A DNA stretch of 56,248 bases from Sphingomonadales bacterium (lineage in GTDB: Bacteria; Pseudomonadota; Alphaproteobacteria; Sphingomonadales; Sphingomonadaceae): NCBI GenBank assembly GCA_025351405.1, contig JANXVZ010000034.1, positions 1-56,248 of the forward strand, written 5' to 3'. How positions within the stretch are numbered: the stretch's first letter is position 1; each line of letters starts with the position of its first letter. Positions 17,259 through 25,299 of this stretch are shown in pieces. The notes under the pieces were generated by a model. The model was not told the origin of the DNA, did no database searches, and saw nothing but the letters and a program-made list of their open reading frames with translations. The translations under genes and the position numbers were made by a program.

Positions 17259-18148
17259 CGCGCGGTTGCCCGCCAGATGCGAACGAGGCCGGCAAGCGCG
17301 GCGTCGCGGCCATCGATGGTGTCGGATTTGACGCCGAACGCCGACAGGGCGGCGGCGTAAAGCCCGGTCAGGGCCGGCGTGCCGACCAGCAGGACCCGGG
17401 ATGCCACCGGGTGCAGCAGCAGCGCCGAACGCACGTCCGCACCGATGCACAGCCCGGCGAGATAGCCATCGGCCAATGCCGGGTCGAGCATGCCGCCGAT
17501 CTGCCGGCTGCGGACACCGAACAGCATCGATTCAAGGCCCAACGCACTCGTCCTGATGGCGGCGACCGCGTCGAGGAACGCCGGGTCGACCTCAGCCGAC
17601 GCCGCACGCCGGGGGTTCAGCAGGATGCTGCCGCGCGCCATCAAGTCGAGCAATTCCCCGGTCATCGCGGTGTGGAAGCCGGTTATGCGGCCGCCGGCGA
17701 CAATGGCCCATTTCACGTGCGTTCCGGGCAGGCAAACCAGCGTGTCGTCGGGTGTCATGACGCCGAAGATCTGGGTTTCCTCGCCGCGCATCAGGTCCGG
17801 AGTGCCGTCTCCGCGGCGGGTTTCCACCCCCGGCAGCAAGTGGAATTCGACGCCGCGCGCCACGAAACGCACCGCGCTGGCCGCGATATCGGCGACGGCG
17901 GCGGGGGCCGGGACATAGGGCGCCGGCCGCCAGCCGATATTGGAGCCGACCATGCCGGCCATCACGACGGGCAGGCGCGGCCAGGCGGCGAGGGCATCGA
18001 AGCACGCGGCCTCGATCGCATCGGGCGACGCAAGTTGCGCCACGCCGGGGCCGTCGCGTGCCTCCAGCAATCCGCCATCGCGATCCGCCAGCAGGAAGCG
18101 GGCGTTGCTGGTGCCCCAATCGACACCGATCACGGCAGCGGCCGCCAT
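17255..18148 (-). CDS. dgoK: 2-dehydro-3-deoxygalactonokinase
   Basis: 297 residues of the DgoK sugar-kinase family. It has an N-terminal phosphate-binding strand VIGVDWGTSNARFLLAD, then VVMAGMVGSNIGWRPAPYVP, then GEETQIFGVM, and VCLPGTHVKWAIVAGGRITGFHTAMTGEL, the KDGal-kinase signature. It phosphorylates 2-keto-3-deoxygalactonate at C6, the step before the aldolase. The start at 18148 leaves one base after the SDR stop. An in-frame ATG at 18166 would add six residues and overlap the SDR gene. Confidence 0.92.
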   Translation of the reverse strand: MAAAAVIGVDWGTSNARFLLADRDGGLLEARDGPGVAQLASPDAIEAACFDALAAWPRLPVVMAGMVGSNIGWRPAPYVPAPAAVADIAASAVRFVARGVEFHLLPGVETRRGDGTPDLMRGEETQIFGVMTPDDTLVCLPGTHVKWAIVAGGRITGFHTAMTGELLDLMARGSILLNPRRAASAEVDPAFLDAVAAIRTSALGLESMLFGVRSRQIGGMLDPALADGYLAGLCIGADVRSALLLHPVASRVLLVGTPALTGLYAAALSAFGVKSDTIDGRDAALAGLVRIWRATAR

Positions 18149-18149
18149 C

Positions 18150-18884
18150 TCAGACGCGTCCGGCATCGATGATGAACTGCTGGCCGCTGATCATGGCGCT
18201 GTCATCGGCGGCGAGGAAAAGTGCCAGGCTGGCGACATCGGCGGGCAGGATGCGATCCTTCAAGGCTGTCAGCCTCGCCCATTCGGCCTCTGCCTCCGGC
18301 GTCAGCCAATGGGCAAGCTGGCGTTCCGTCACCACCCAGCCGGGCAGGATCGTGTTCACCCTGATGCGCTGGGCGCCATATTGCCGGGCCAACGCCTTGG
18401 TCAGCCCCAGCAGCCCGGCCTTGGCGGTGACATAGCCCGGCATGCCCTCCGGCCCGAGCAAGGCGTTGATCGAGCTGAAGTTGATGATCGCGCCGCCGCC
18501 GTGTGCCTGCATCGGTGGTATCGCCGCCTGCGCTGCAAAAAAGGCCGCATCGAGGTTGACCGCCATGCAGCGCCGCCAGTCGGCTTCGCTGACCCCAAGC
18601 GGGTCATGCCTTGTGTCGTTGGCGACATTGTTGACCAGCACGTCGATGCGGCCGGCCGCGATAATAGCCTGCTGGAGCGCCGCGACATCGGTGGCATCGA
18701 CGCGGGTGAAATGCGTCCCCGTCGCGCTCGCCAGTGCCGCGCCGGCGACGGCATCAAGGTCGATGAAACCGACCCGCGCGCCCTGTGCGGCAAAGGCGCG
18801 GACCATTTCGGCGCCGATGCCGGTGGCACCGCCGGTGATGAACACGTGGCGGCCGGCAAGGCTGGGGTATGAGGCGCGGGGCAT
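18150..18884 (-). CDS. SDR-family sugar dehydrogenase (probable galactose 1-dehydrogenase)
   Basis: 244 residues, classical short-chain dehydrogenase. It has TGGATGIG nucleotide loop, acidic FIDLD after strand 2 (NAD preference), DVLVNNVAN, the catalytic Ser in NFSSINALLG, the YVTAK Tyr-Lys pair, PGWV and a C-terminal FIIDAG end. By position between the dehydratase and kinase it most likely oxidises D-galactose to D-galactono-lactone. L-arabinose or D-fucose dehydrogenase is possible, since SDR substrate range cannot be read from sequence. The ATG lies two bases beyond the dehydratase stop. Confidence 0.85.
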   Translation of the reverse strand: MPRASYPSLAGRHVFITGGATGIGAEMVRAFAAQGARVGFIDLDAVAGAALASATGTHFTRVDATDVAALQQAIIAAGRIDVLVNNVANDTRHDPLGVSEADWRRCMAVNLDAAFFAAQAAIPPMQAHGGGAIINFSSINALLGPEGMPGYVTAKAGLLGLTKALARQYGAQRIRVNTILPGWVVTERQLAHWLTPEAEAEWARLTALKDRILPADVASLALFLAADDSAMISGQQFIIDAGRV

Positions 18885-18886
18885 GA

Positions 18887-20614
18887 TCAATGCGATTCCC
18901 GCGTCACCACGGCGCCGCTGCTGCCGACAAGGAAATCGAGGTCGCAGCCCTTGTCCGCCTGGAGGACGGTATCGACGTACAGCCTGGCATAGCCGCGGGC
19001 GCTGTTGGGCGGGGGTGGCGGTACCGGCAGCAGGCTGCGGCGCCGGTCGAGTTCGGCGTCGTCGACCAGCAATGCGAGGCTGCGCCCGGGGCCATCGAGG
19101 CGGATGATGTCGCCGTCGCGCACCAGCGCCAGCGGGCCGCCAAGGTGCGATTCGGGCGAGACATGGAGGACGACGGTGCCATAGGCGGTTCCGCTCATCC
19201 GCGCGTCGGAGATCCGCACCATGTCGCGTACCCCGGCGGCGAGCAGTTTTTGCGGCAATTGCATGTTGCCGACTTCCGGCATTCCGGGATAGCCGCGCGG
19301 GCCGCAACCCTTCAGCACCAGCACCGAATCGGCCGTGACGGCAAGATCGGGCGCATCGATCCGCGCCTTGAAGTCCTCGATCGATTCGAACACCACGGCG
19401 GGGCCGCTGTGGACGAGCAGCGCCGGGGTGGCGGCGTTGGGCTTGATGATGGCGCCGCCGGGGGCAAGGTTGCCGCGCAGCACCCATGTGCCCGATGAGG
19501 CACTGACCGGATTGTCCAGCGGGCGGATGACGTCGTCGTTGAAAACCTCGCCCGCCGCCGCCACCGTGCCGATGCTGACACCGCCGACGGTTGGCGCATC
19601 CTGGCGCAAATGCCCGGCGATGCGGTGCATCAGCCCCGGCATTCCCCCGGCATAATCGAAATCCTCCATCAGATATTGGCCCGATGGTGCAAGGTTGGCG
19701 AGCAGCGGCACATCGCGCGACAGATGATCGAAATCCTCAAGGCACAGATCGACCCCGCAGCGCCCGGCCAGCGCCAGCAGATGCACGACGGCGTTGGTCG
19801 ACCCGCCGATGGCGGCATGGACGAGGATGGCGTTTTCGAACGCCGCACGGGTCAGGAAGGTCGACAGCGGCTTTTCGTGCATCACCAGGTCGACGATGGT
19901 GCGGCCCGCAAGGTGCGCCAGCGTCCGCCGCCGCGCATCGACCGCCGGGATGGAGGCGTTGCCGGGCAGGGCGACGCCCAGCGCCTCGCACAGGCTGCCG
20001 ATGGTGGAGGCGGTCCCCATGGTGTTGCACACCCCGGCGCTGCGCGACATGGCCGCTTCGGCGCCGAAGAATTCGGCTTCGCTGATCTTGCCGGCCCGCA
20101 TGTCCTCGCTCAACCGCCAGACATCGGTGCCCGAACCGATGGTCTGGCCGCGAAACCGCCCGTTGAGCATCGGCCCCGACGACACGACGATGGCGGGCAG
20201 GTCGACCGATGCCGCCCCCATCAACTGCGCCGGCGTGGTCTTGTCGCAGCCACCGAGCAGCACGACGCCATCGATGGCATAGCCACGCAGCGCTTCCTCG
20301 ACGTCCATTGCCAGCAGGTTGCGGAACAGCATCGCGGTCGGTCGAATTTGCGTTTCGCCAAGGGACGATACCGGAAACTCCAGCGGAACGCCGCCGGCCT
20401 GCCAGACGCCGCGCTTCACATGATCGGCGAGGATGCGCAGATGGGCGTTGCACGGCGTCAGTTCCGACCAGGTGTTGCAGATGCCGATCATCGGCCGGCC
20501 TTCGAAACTGTCGTCGGGCAGCCCCTGGCTTTTCATCCAGCTGCGATGGATGAAGCCGTCACGGTCCCGCTTGCCATAGACGGCAGCGCTGCGAAGCCTT
20601 GGTTTGCCGACCAT
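18887..20614 (-). CDS. IlvD/Edd-family aldonate dehydratase (galactonate/arabinonate type)
   Basis: 575 residues of the IlvD/Edd family. Cluster cysteines are visible in GICNTWSELTPCN, LLGGCDKTTPAQLMGA and SAGVCNTMGTAST, consistent with a [2Fe-2S] site. ARMSGTAYGT is the family's C-terminal signature and carries the catalytic Ser. It matches the sugar-acid dehydratase branch (L-arabinonate, D-galactonate, D-fuconate) rather than dihydroxyacid dehydratase, as shown by the W-x-x-L start, the LGETQIRPTAML loop and the operon. It would dehydrate galactonate to 2-keto-3-deoxygalactonate in place of the enolase-type DgoD. 104 bases separate it from the aldolase gene upstream. Confidence 0.9.
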   Translation of the reverse strand: MVGKPRLRSAAVYGKRDRDGFIHRSWMKSQGLPDDSFEGRPMIGICNTWSELTPCNAHLRILADHVKRGVWQAGGVPLEFPVSSLGETQIRPTAMLFRNLLAMDVEEALRGYAIDGVVLLGGCDKTTPAQLMGAASVDLPAIVVSSGPMLNGRFRGQTIGSGTDVWRLSEDMRAGKISEAEFFGAEAAMSRSAGVCNTMGTASTIGSLCEALGVALPGNASIPAVDARRRTLAHLAGRTIVDLVMHEKPLSTFLTRAAFENAILVHAAIGGSTNAVVHLLALAGRCGVDLCLEDFDHLSRDVPLLANLAPSGQYLMEDFDYAGGMPGLMHRIAGHLRQDAPTVGGVSIGTVAAAGEVFNDDVIRPLDNPVSASSGTWVLRGNLAPGGAIIKPNAATPALLVHSGPAVVFESIEDFKARIDAPDLAVTADSVLVLKGCGPRGYPGMPEVGNMQLPQKLLAAGVRDMVRISDARMSGTAYGTVVLHVSPESHLGGPLALVRDGDIIRLDGPGRSLALLVDDAELDRRRSLLPVPPPPPNSARGYARLYVDTVLQADKGCDLDFLVGSSGAVVTRESH

Positions 20615-20718
20615 GCCGCTATCCCCTGGCCCGGTGTTGTGCGGTCATCGTCATCACGCCGGCGCGCGGTGACGGCATGGGTACGAGATGGGCATGGTCA
20701 TCGGCGCGGTGCATCCCG

Positions 20719-21390
20719 TCAGGATCCCAGGGTGGCAGAAAAGGCGGCGGCGTTGCGACCGGCATCGGCGGCCGATGTGCCGGGACGATACAGCGCACCG
20801 CCGACACCAAAGCCATCGGCACCGGCAGCGCGAAAGGCGGCGCTGTTGTCCGGGGTGACGCCGCCGACAACGAGCACCGTCGCCGCCGGTGGCAACACGG
20901 CGCGCATGGCCTTGACCACCGCGGGTGACACCAGCTCACCGGGGAACAGCTTGATGGCATCGGCCCCGGCATCGAGCGCGGCAAAGGCCTCCGTGGGGGT
21001 AAGGCATCCGGGGGCGGACAGCATTCCCGCCGCAACGCTGGCTGCGATGACATCGGCGCGCATGTTCGGCGACACGACAAGCTGTGCCCCGGCATCATGG
21101 GCCCGGACAACATCGGCAACGTTGAGCACTGTGCCGGCGCCGATGATGGCGCGCCCGGCAAGGCGTCTGGCGAGCAGGGCGATCGAAGCAAAGGGATCGG
21201 GCGAGTTCAGCGGCACCTCGACAAGGGTGATGCCGGCGGCAAAAATCGCTTCGGCGACGGCCTCGACTTCGTCCGGGGTGATGCCGCGCAGGATGGCGAC
21301 GACCGGCATGGCGGCAAGGCGGCGGCGAAAGTCGGTGGCCAGCGCCATTCTGCGGGCGCTTGTCATGCTGCTGCCGCGGGCGTTCGTCAT
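20719..21390 (-). CDS. dgoA: 2-dehydro-3-deoxy-6-phosphogalactonate aldolase
   Basis: About 223 residues of the KDPG/KDPGal class I aldolase family. Motifs are PVVAILRGITPDEV (catalytic-region Arg), LVEVPLNSPDPFASI, GAGTVLN, VVSPNM, the loop APGCLTPTEAFAALDAGADAIKLFPGE with the Schiff-base Lys in IKLFP, and GGVTPDN. The LVEVPLNSP form is typical of DgoA rather than Eda. It splits KDPGal to pyruvate and glyceraldehyde-3-phosphate. ATG 21390 overlaps the symporter TGA. A second ATG at 21366, sitting in a duplicated copy of the same 24 bases, gives a 215-residue protein and may be the ancestral start. Confidence 0.92.
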   Translation of the reverse strand: MTNARGSSMTSARRMALATDFRRRLAAMPVVAILRGITPDEVEAVAEAIFAAGITLVEVPLNSPDPFASIALLARRLAGRAIIGAGTVLNVADVVRAHDAGAQLVVSPNMRADVIAASVAAGMLSAPGCLTPTEAFAALDAGADAIKLFPGELVSPAVVKAMRAVLPPAATVLVVGGVTPDNSAAFRAAGADGFGVGGALYRPGTSAADAGRNAAAFSATLGS

Positions 21391-21405
21391 GCTGCTGCCG
21401 CGGGC
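21362..21405. repeat. 24-bp tandem duplication at symporter/aldolase junction
   Basis: The 20-base core starting GTCATGCTGC occurs at 21362-21381 and again at 21386-21405, a 24-base period. It duplicates both the end of the symporter and the start codon context of the aldolase, adding eight in-frame codons and leaving two usable ATGs for dgoA. Confidence 0.85.
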
Positions 21406-22910
21406 AGGACCCGCGCCCTGTTGTCGAAAACGAACCTCGCACGGTTGCCGAACACCACGCGGTTGACCGCCATCGCCACCAGCACCGATGTCGCCAGCAC
21501 GAACAGCATGACGTCGATGTAGTGCAGCCAGGGCAGGCCGAAATGCTGGTAGACCGTTACGCCTGGATAAATCACGCCGGGTTCGTACAGCACGAACTGG
21601 TGGACGGCATAGAATGCAACGCCATAGACCAGCCCGGCGATTGCGGCGCGGGCATCGACATTGCGGAACAACAGCCCGGTGATGAACGCCGACAGGATCG
21701 GCATCGACAGCAGCCCGTTCAGTTTCTGCAGGGTGTTGATGATGTTTTCGGCGGTGGCGAACGCCGGCACCATGGCGATGGAGCTGACCGTCAGGATGCA
21801 CGACACCAGTGCGGCGAGTTTCCAGTGGTTGCGCACCGGCTGGACGAACTTATCATGGAAATCGACGACATACAGCGCCACCGAACTGTTGAGGATGGCG
21901 CTGGTATGGGCGATGACCGCCGCCGCCATCATCGCGGCAAAGGCCCCCGACAGCCAGCCCGGGAGCACCGCGCCGACCAGCCGGCCATAGGCCTGGTCGT
22001 GGATATTGCCATACAGCTTGTAGGCGCAGACCCCCGGAATAACGACGATCGCCGGGATGATGAGGATGCGCACCGCCGCTGCCGCCAGCACGCCCTTCTG
22101 GGCCTCGCGCACCGTTGGCGCGGTCATCGCCTTTTGCGTGATATTCTGGTTGGTCGACCAATAGAAGATCTGGATGAACAGCATCCCGGTGAACAGCGTG
22201 TGGAAGGGGATCGGCGAGGTGTTGCTGCCGATCATCGACAGCCGTTCAGGCGGTACGCCCGACAAATCGAAATTTACCGCCTTCAAGGCGAGAAACACCA
22301 CCAGCATCGCGATTGCGAGCACCCCGATGCCCGAATAGGTATCCATCACGGCAACGGCGCGCAGCCCGCCGGAAATGGTATAGAGCGCGGCGACAATGGC
22401 GAGCGGGGCGGCGAACCACAGCAGGTTCCAGTCCACCCCGAACATCGATTTGAGGAACAGGCTGCCGCTGTAAAGCGCCGCCGGCAGGTAGATGAGGATG
22501 TTGCCAACGAGGAACAGCGCCGAAATGACGGTGCGGATGCTGCCGCCCTGGTAACGTTTTTCGAGCAGTTCGGTTACCGTCGTGCAGTTGTTGCGGTAGT
22601 AGATCGGCACGAACACGAAGGCCAGGATCATCAGGCCGACAAAGCCGCAGATCTCCCACCACGCCAGCAACAGCATCTGGTTGCCGTTGTTGCCGACCAG
22701 TTGCTCGGTCGACAGATTGGTCAGGGTGATCGACCCGGCAACGAACAGCCAGGTCAGGCCGCCACCGGCGAGGAAGACCTCGCGGGTGCTGCCGTCCGGC
22801 TCGGACCGCGCCACGCCTCGGCCATGGACCTTGCGATAGGTCGCAACGGCGATCAGCGCGGTCAGGGCAAGGAATATGCCGATCTGCAGCACCGCGCCGC
22901 CGTTGGACAT
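21387..22910 (-). CDS. SSS/SLC5-family sodium:sugar symporter
   Basis: 507 residues with about 14 hydrophobic spans. The SSS pattern includes GSITLTNLSTEQLVGNNG near the first spans, IFYWSTNQNITQKAMTAP in the middle, and the SLC5 sodium motif region GAFAAMMAAAVIAHTSAILNSS. Close to SGLT/galactose and myo-inositol-type transporters rather than proline carriers. It should bring galactose or small galactosides across the inner membrane with Na+. First gene of the minus-strand operon, with a GGGGAGAG ribosome site before ATG 22910. The other face of its promoter region drives alpha-galactosidase. Confidence 0.9.
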   Translation of the reverse strand: MSNGGAVLQIGIFLALTALIAVATYRKVHGRGVARSEPDGSTREVFLAGGGLTWLFVAGSITLTNLSTEQLVGNNGNQMLLLAWWEICGFVGLMILAFVFVPIYYRNNCTTVTELLEKRYQGGSIRTVISALFLVGNILIYLPAALYSGSLFLKSMFGVDWNLLWFAAPLAIVAALYTISGGLRAVAVMDTYSGIGVLAIAMLVVFLALKAVNFDLSGVPPERLSMIGSNTSPIPFHTLFTGMLFIQIFYWSTNQNITQKAMTAPTVREAQKGVLAAAAVRILIIPAIVVIPGVCAYKLYGNIHDQAYGRLVGAVLPGWLSGAFAAMMAAAVIAHTSAILNSSVALYVVDFHDKFVQPVRNHWKLAALVSCILTVSSIAMVPAFATAENIINTLQKLNGLLSMPILSAFITGLLFRNVDARAAIAGLVYGVAFYAVHQFVLYEPGVIYPGVTVYQHFGLPWLHYIDVMLFVLATSVLVAMAVNRVVFGNRARFVFDNRARVLPAAAA

Positions 22911-23136
22911 TGCACTCTCCCCATCGTGCCGATATCGTCTTAATCATATTAATAGGCCGAACGCGGCAAAACTAGCCGGGTTTTGCCGAAAGGCAAGGCC
23001 GAATGAACGTGATCGCGGCAGGACGCGGCCATGCACCGGGTCCCGGCGGGCCGGGACTGCTCGACCCTGCGGGGAAATACTAACGATACCCTGCGGGGAA
23101 ATACTGACTGGACCCTGCGGGGCTGGGGGGAAGGAC
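22911..23136. promoter_or_regulatory. Divergent promoter region of galactose cluster
   Basis: 226 bases between the symporter (minus) and alpha-galactosidase (plus) starts. The left part (22930-22955) is A/T-rich and contains the inverted repeat TTAAT-CAT-ATTAA at 22940-22952, a plausible operator for the operon's GntR regulator and overlapping the likely minus-strand promoter. The right part holds a 24-bp tandem repeat. A strong ribosome site (GGGGGGAAGGA, 23125-23135) precedes the alpha-galactosidase. Confidence 0.55.
23064..23122 (+). repeat. 24-bp tandem repeat (2.5 copies) in alpha-galactosidase leader
   Basis: ACCCTGCGGGGAAATACT-type units begin at 23064, 23088 and 23112. The third is truncated after ACCCTGCGGGG. 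They lie in the untranslated leader, 15 bases before the start codon. The CCCTGCGGGG core is partly self-complementary. They could be a protein-binding iteration or simply a slippage product. Confidence 0.75.
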
Positions 23137-25299
23137 ATGATGGACCATATCCGCTTCGACGCCGGGGAAACGACGCTGATCATTGCCTGCGCGGCCGGGA
23201 CGCCGCCGCATGTCGTGCATTGGGGGGCGCGGCTCGCCACGGCAACCGATGTCGCGGGACTCGTGCTGATGACGGCACTGCAGGGCGGCCCCGGCAGCGC
23301 TGACGTGCCGGTGGCGGCGTCACTGGCGCTCGAACCCGGACTGGGCCTTGCCGGGCCATCGGGCTTTGCCGCGCATCGCGCCGGGCGCGATTGGGGCAGC
23401 TTGTTCATGGTCACCGCCACGACGCGGCACGCCCATGGCGCAACGATCACATCGGAGGACAGTCGCACCCGGCTGCGGTTGGTCCATGCCATCGACGTGG
23501 CGCCTGAAACCGGCGTCATCACCCTTGCAGCGACGTTGACCAACCTCGGCAGCACCGTGCTCGATGTGGTCGACATGGCCACCGCCTGCCTGCCGCTTCC
23601 GGGCGCGATGACCGATATCATCGGCTTTTCGGGCCGCTGGTCCGATGAATTCCGTCGTGAACGACTGGCGCGCTTCAGCGGCGATTATGTCCGCGAAAAC
23701 CGCCGCGGGCGAACCTCACACGACAGCTTTCCCGCCGTTGTCCTTTGCGGCGCCGACACCATTGAAAGCCATGGCGAGGCCTATGGTCTGCATCTGGCGT
23801 GGAGCGGCAACCATCGCATCCGGGTCAGCAGCCTTGGCGACGGCCGGGTCCTTGCCGCGCTCGGCGCCTTGCTGTTTCCGGGCGAAATCCGCCTGCAACC
23901 GCAGGAAACGCATGCCGGCCCCGCCATTGTCGCCGCATATTCGGCGCATGGGCTGACCGGGCTCAGCCAGCATTTCCACCGCCATGTGCGCGGCCGCATC
24001 CTGCGCGCCAGCACGCGCAGCAAGCCGCGGCCGGTGCACTATAACACCTGGGAAGCGGTGTATTTCGACCACGACATCGACCGGCTCAAGCGCATCGCCA
24101 GCGCCGCCGCCGCCATCGGCGTCGAACGCTTCGTTCTCGACGACGGCTGGTTCGGCGCGCGCCGTGACGATCATGCCGGGCTGGGTGACTGGACGGTGTC
24201 GGATGCCGTCTATCCCGATGGTCTCGCGCCGCTCGTCGATCATGTCACCGCGCTGGGCATGGAAATGGGCATCTGGTTCGAGCCCGAAATGGTCAACCCC
24301 GACAGCGACCTGTTCCGGGCGCATCCGGATTGGGCGCTGGGTATCGCCGGCATCGACCAGGTGCCTTTCCGCCACCAATATGTCCTCGATATCAGTCGAT
24401 CCGAGGTTGCCGACCATCTGTTCCGCCAGATCGACGCGATCCTTGCGGATCACGCCATCGGCTATGTCAAATGGGACATGAACCGCGACCTCAACCACCC
24501 CGGCGATGTCGATGGCCGGCCGCGCGCTGCCGCGCAGGTGACGGCGCTGTACGCGCTGCTCGATCGCATCCGCGCCGCGCATCCCGGTGTGGAAATCGAA
24601 ACCTGCTCATCGGGCGGCGCGCGTCCGGACTATGGCGTCCTGGCGCATAGCGATCGCATCTGGACATCGGACAGCAACGACGCGATCGACCGCCAGGCGA
24701 TCCAGCGCGGCGCTTCATTTTTCCTGCCGCTCGATGTCATGGGCGCCCATGTCGGGCCGCGCCGCTGCCACGTGACGGGGCGCACATTGTCGATGGCGAT
24801 GCGGGCCGGGACGGCGTTGATGGGTCATATGGGCCTGGAGCTCGACCTGCTGACCGAACCTGCCGACGACCTTGCCGAACTCGCCGCCGCCATCGTGCTT
24901 TACAAGACTCACCGGGCGCTGCTTCACGATGGCGACTTCGTGCGCATCGATACGCCCGATTACCTCAACGTTATCGGCGTGGTCTCGGCGGACGCGGGTG
25001 AGGCGCTGTTCTCGCTGGCCTGGCTCAAGGGTCATGACGCCACCCTGCCGGGCCGGCTGCGCCTCGCTGGCCTCGATGCGACAGCGGATTATCGCGTGAC
25101 GCTGGTTTGGCCGCTGAACTGGCGGTCACGCGGGGCGCAATCCGCTTTCGAAGCGCTGGGGATCGACACGGAGGGCGCGATCATCGCTGCCGACCTGATG
25201 ATGGGCATCGGCCTGCAGCTGCCGCTCGTCGCACCCGAAAGCGTGCTGTTGCTGCACCTGGTGCGGGTCGGCAGTGCTATTGCGTCGTCCACACGCTGA
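23137..25299 (+). CDS. GH36 alpha-galactosidase
   Basis: 720 residues, no signal peptide, so cytoplasmic. An N-terminal beta-sandwich (about 1-300) leads to a TIM barrel with FVLDDGWFGAR, then MGIWFEPEMVNPDSDL, the nucleophile Asp447 in YVKWDMNRD, and ETCSSGGARPDYG, then WTSDSND with acid/base Asp512. A C-terminal beta domain follows. These are the family GH36 signature motifs in order. It releases terminal alpha-galactose from melibiose/raffinose-type sugars. Start ATG 23137 has a strong purine-rich ribosome site; ATG 23140 is also possible. Its 3' end overlaps the converging beta-galactosidase gene by 23 bases. Divergent from the galactose oxidation operon, sharing its control region. Confidence 0.93.
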   Translation: MMDHIRFDAGETTLIIACAAGTPPHVVHWGARLATATDVAGLVLMTALQGGPGSADVPVAASLALEPGLGLAGPSGFAAHRAGRDWGSLFMVTATTRHAHGATITSEDSRTRLRLVHAIDVAPETGVITLAATLTNLGSTVLDVVDMATACLPLPGAMTDIIGFSGRWSDEFRRERLARFSGDYVRENRRGRTSHDSFPAVVLCGADTIESHGEAYGLHLAWSGNHRIRVSSLGDGRVLAALGALLFPGEIRLQPQETHAGPAIVAAYSAHGLTGLSQHFHRHVRGRILRASTRSKPRPVHYNTWEAVYFDHDIDRLKRIASAAAAIGVERFVLDDGWFGARRDDHAGLGDWTVSDAVYPDGLAPLVDHVTALGMEMGIWFEPEMVNPDSDLFRAHPDWALGIAGIDQVPFRHQYVLDISRSEVADHLFRQIDAILADHAIGYVKWDMNRDLNHPGDVDGRPRAAAQVTALYALLDRIRAAHPGVEIETCSSGGARPDYGVLAHSDRIWTSDSNDAIDRQAIQRGASFFLPLDVMGAHVGPRRCHVTGRTLSMAMRAGTALMGHMGLELDLLTEPADDLAELAAAIVLYKTHRALLHDGDFVRIDTPDYLNVIGVVSADAGEALFSLAWLKGHDATLPGRLRLAGLDATADYRVTLVWPLNWRSRGAQSAFEALGIDTEGAIIAADLMMGIGLQLPLVAPESVLLLHLVRVGSAIASSTR

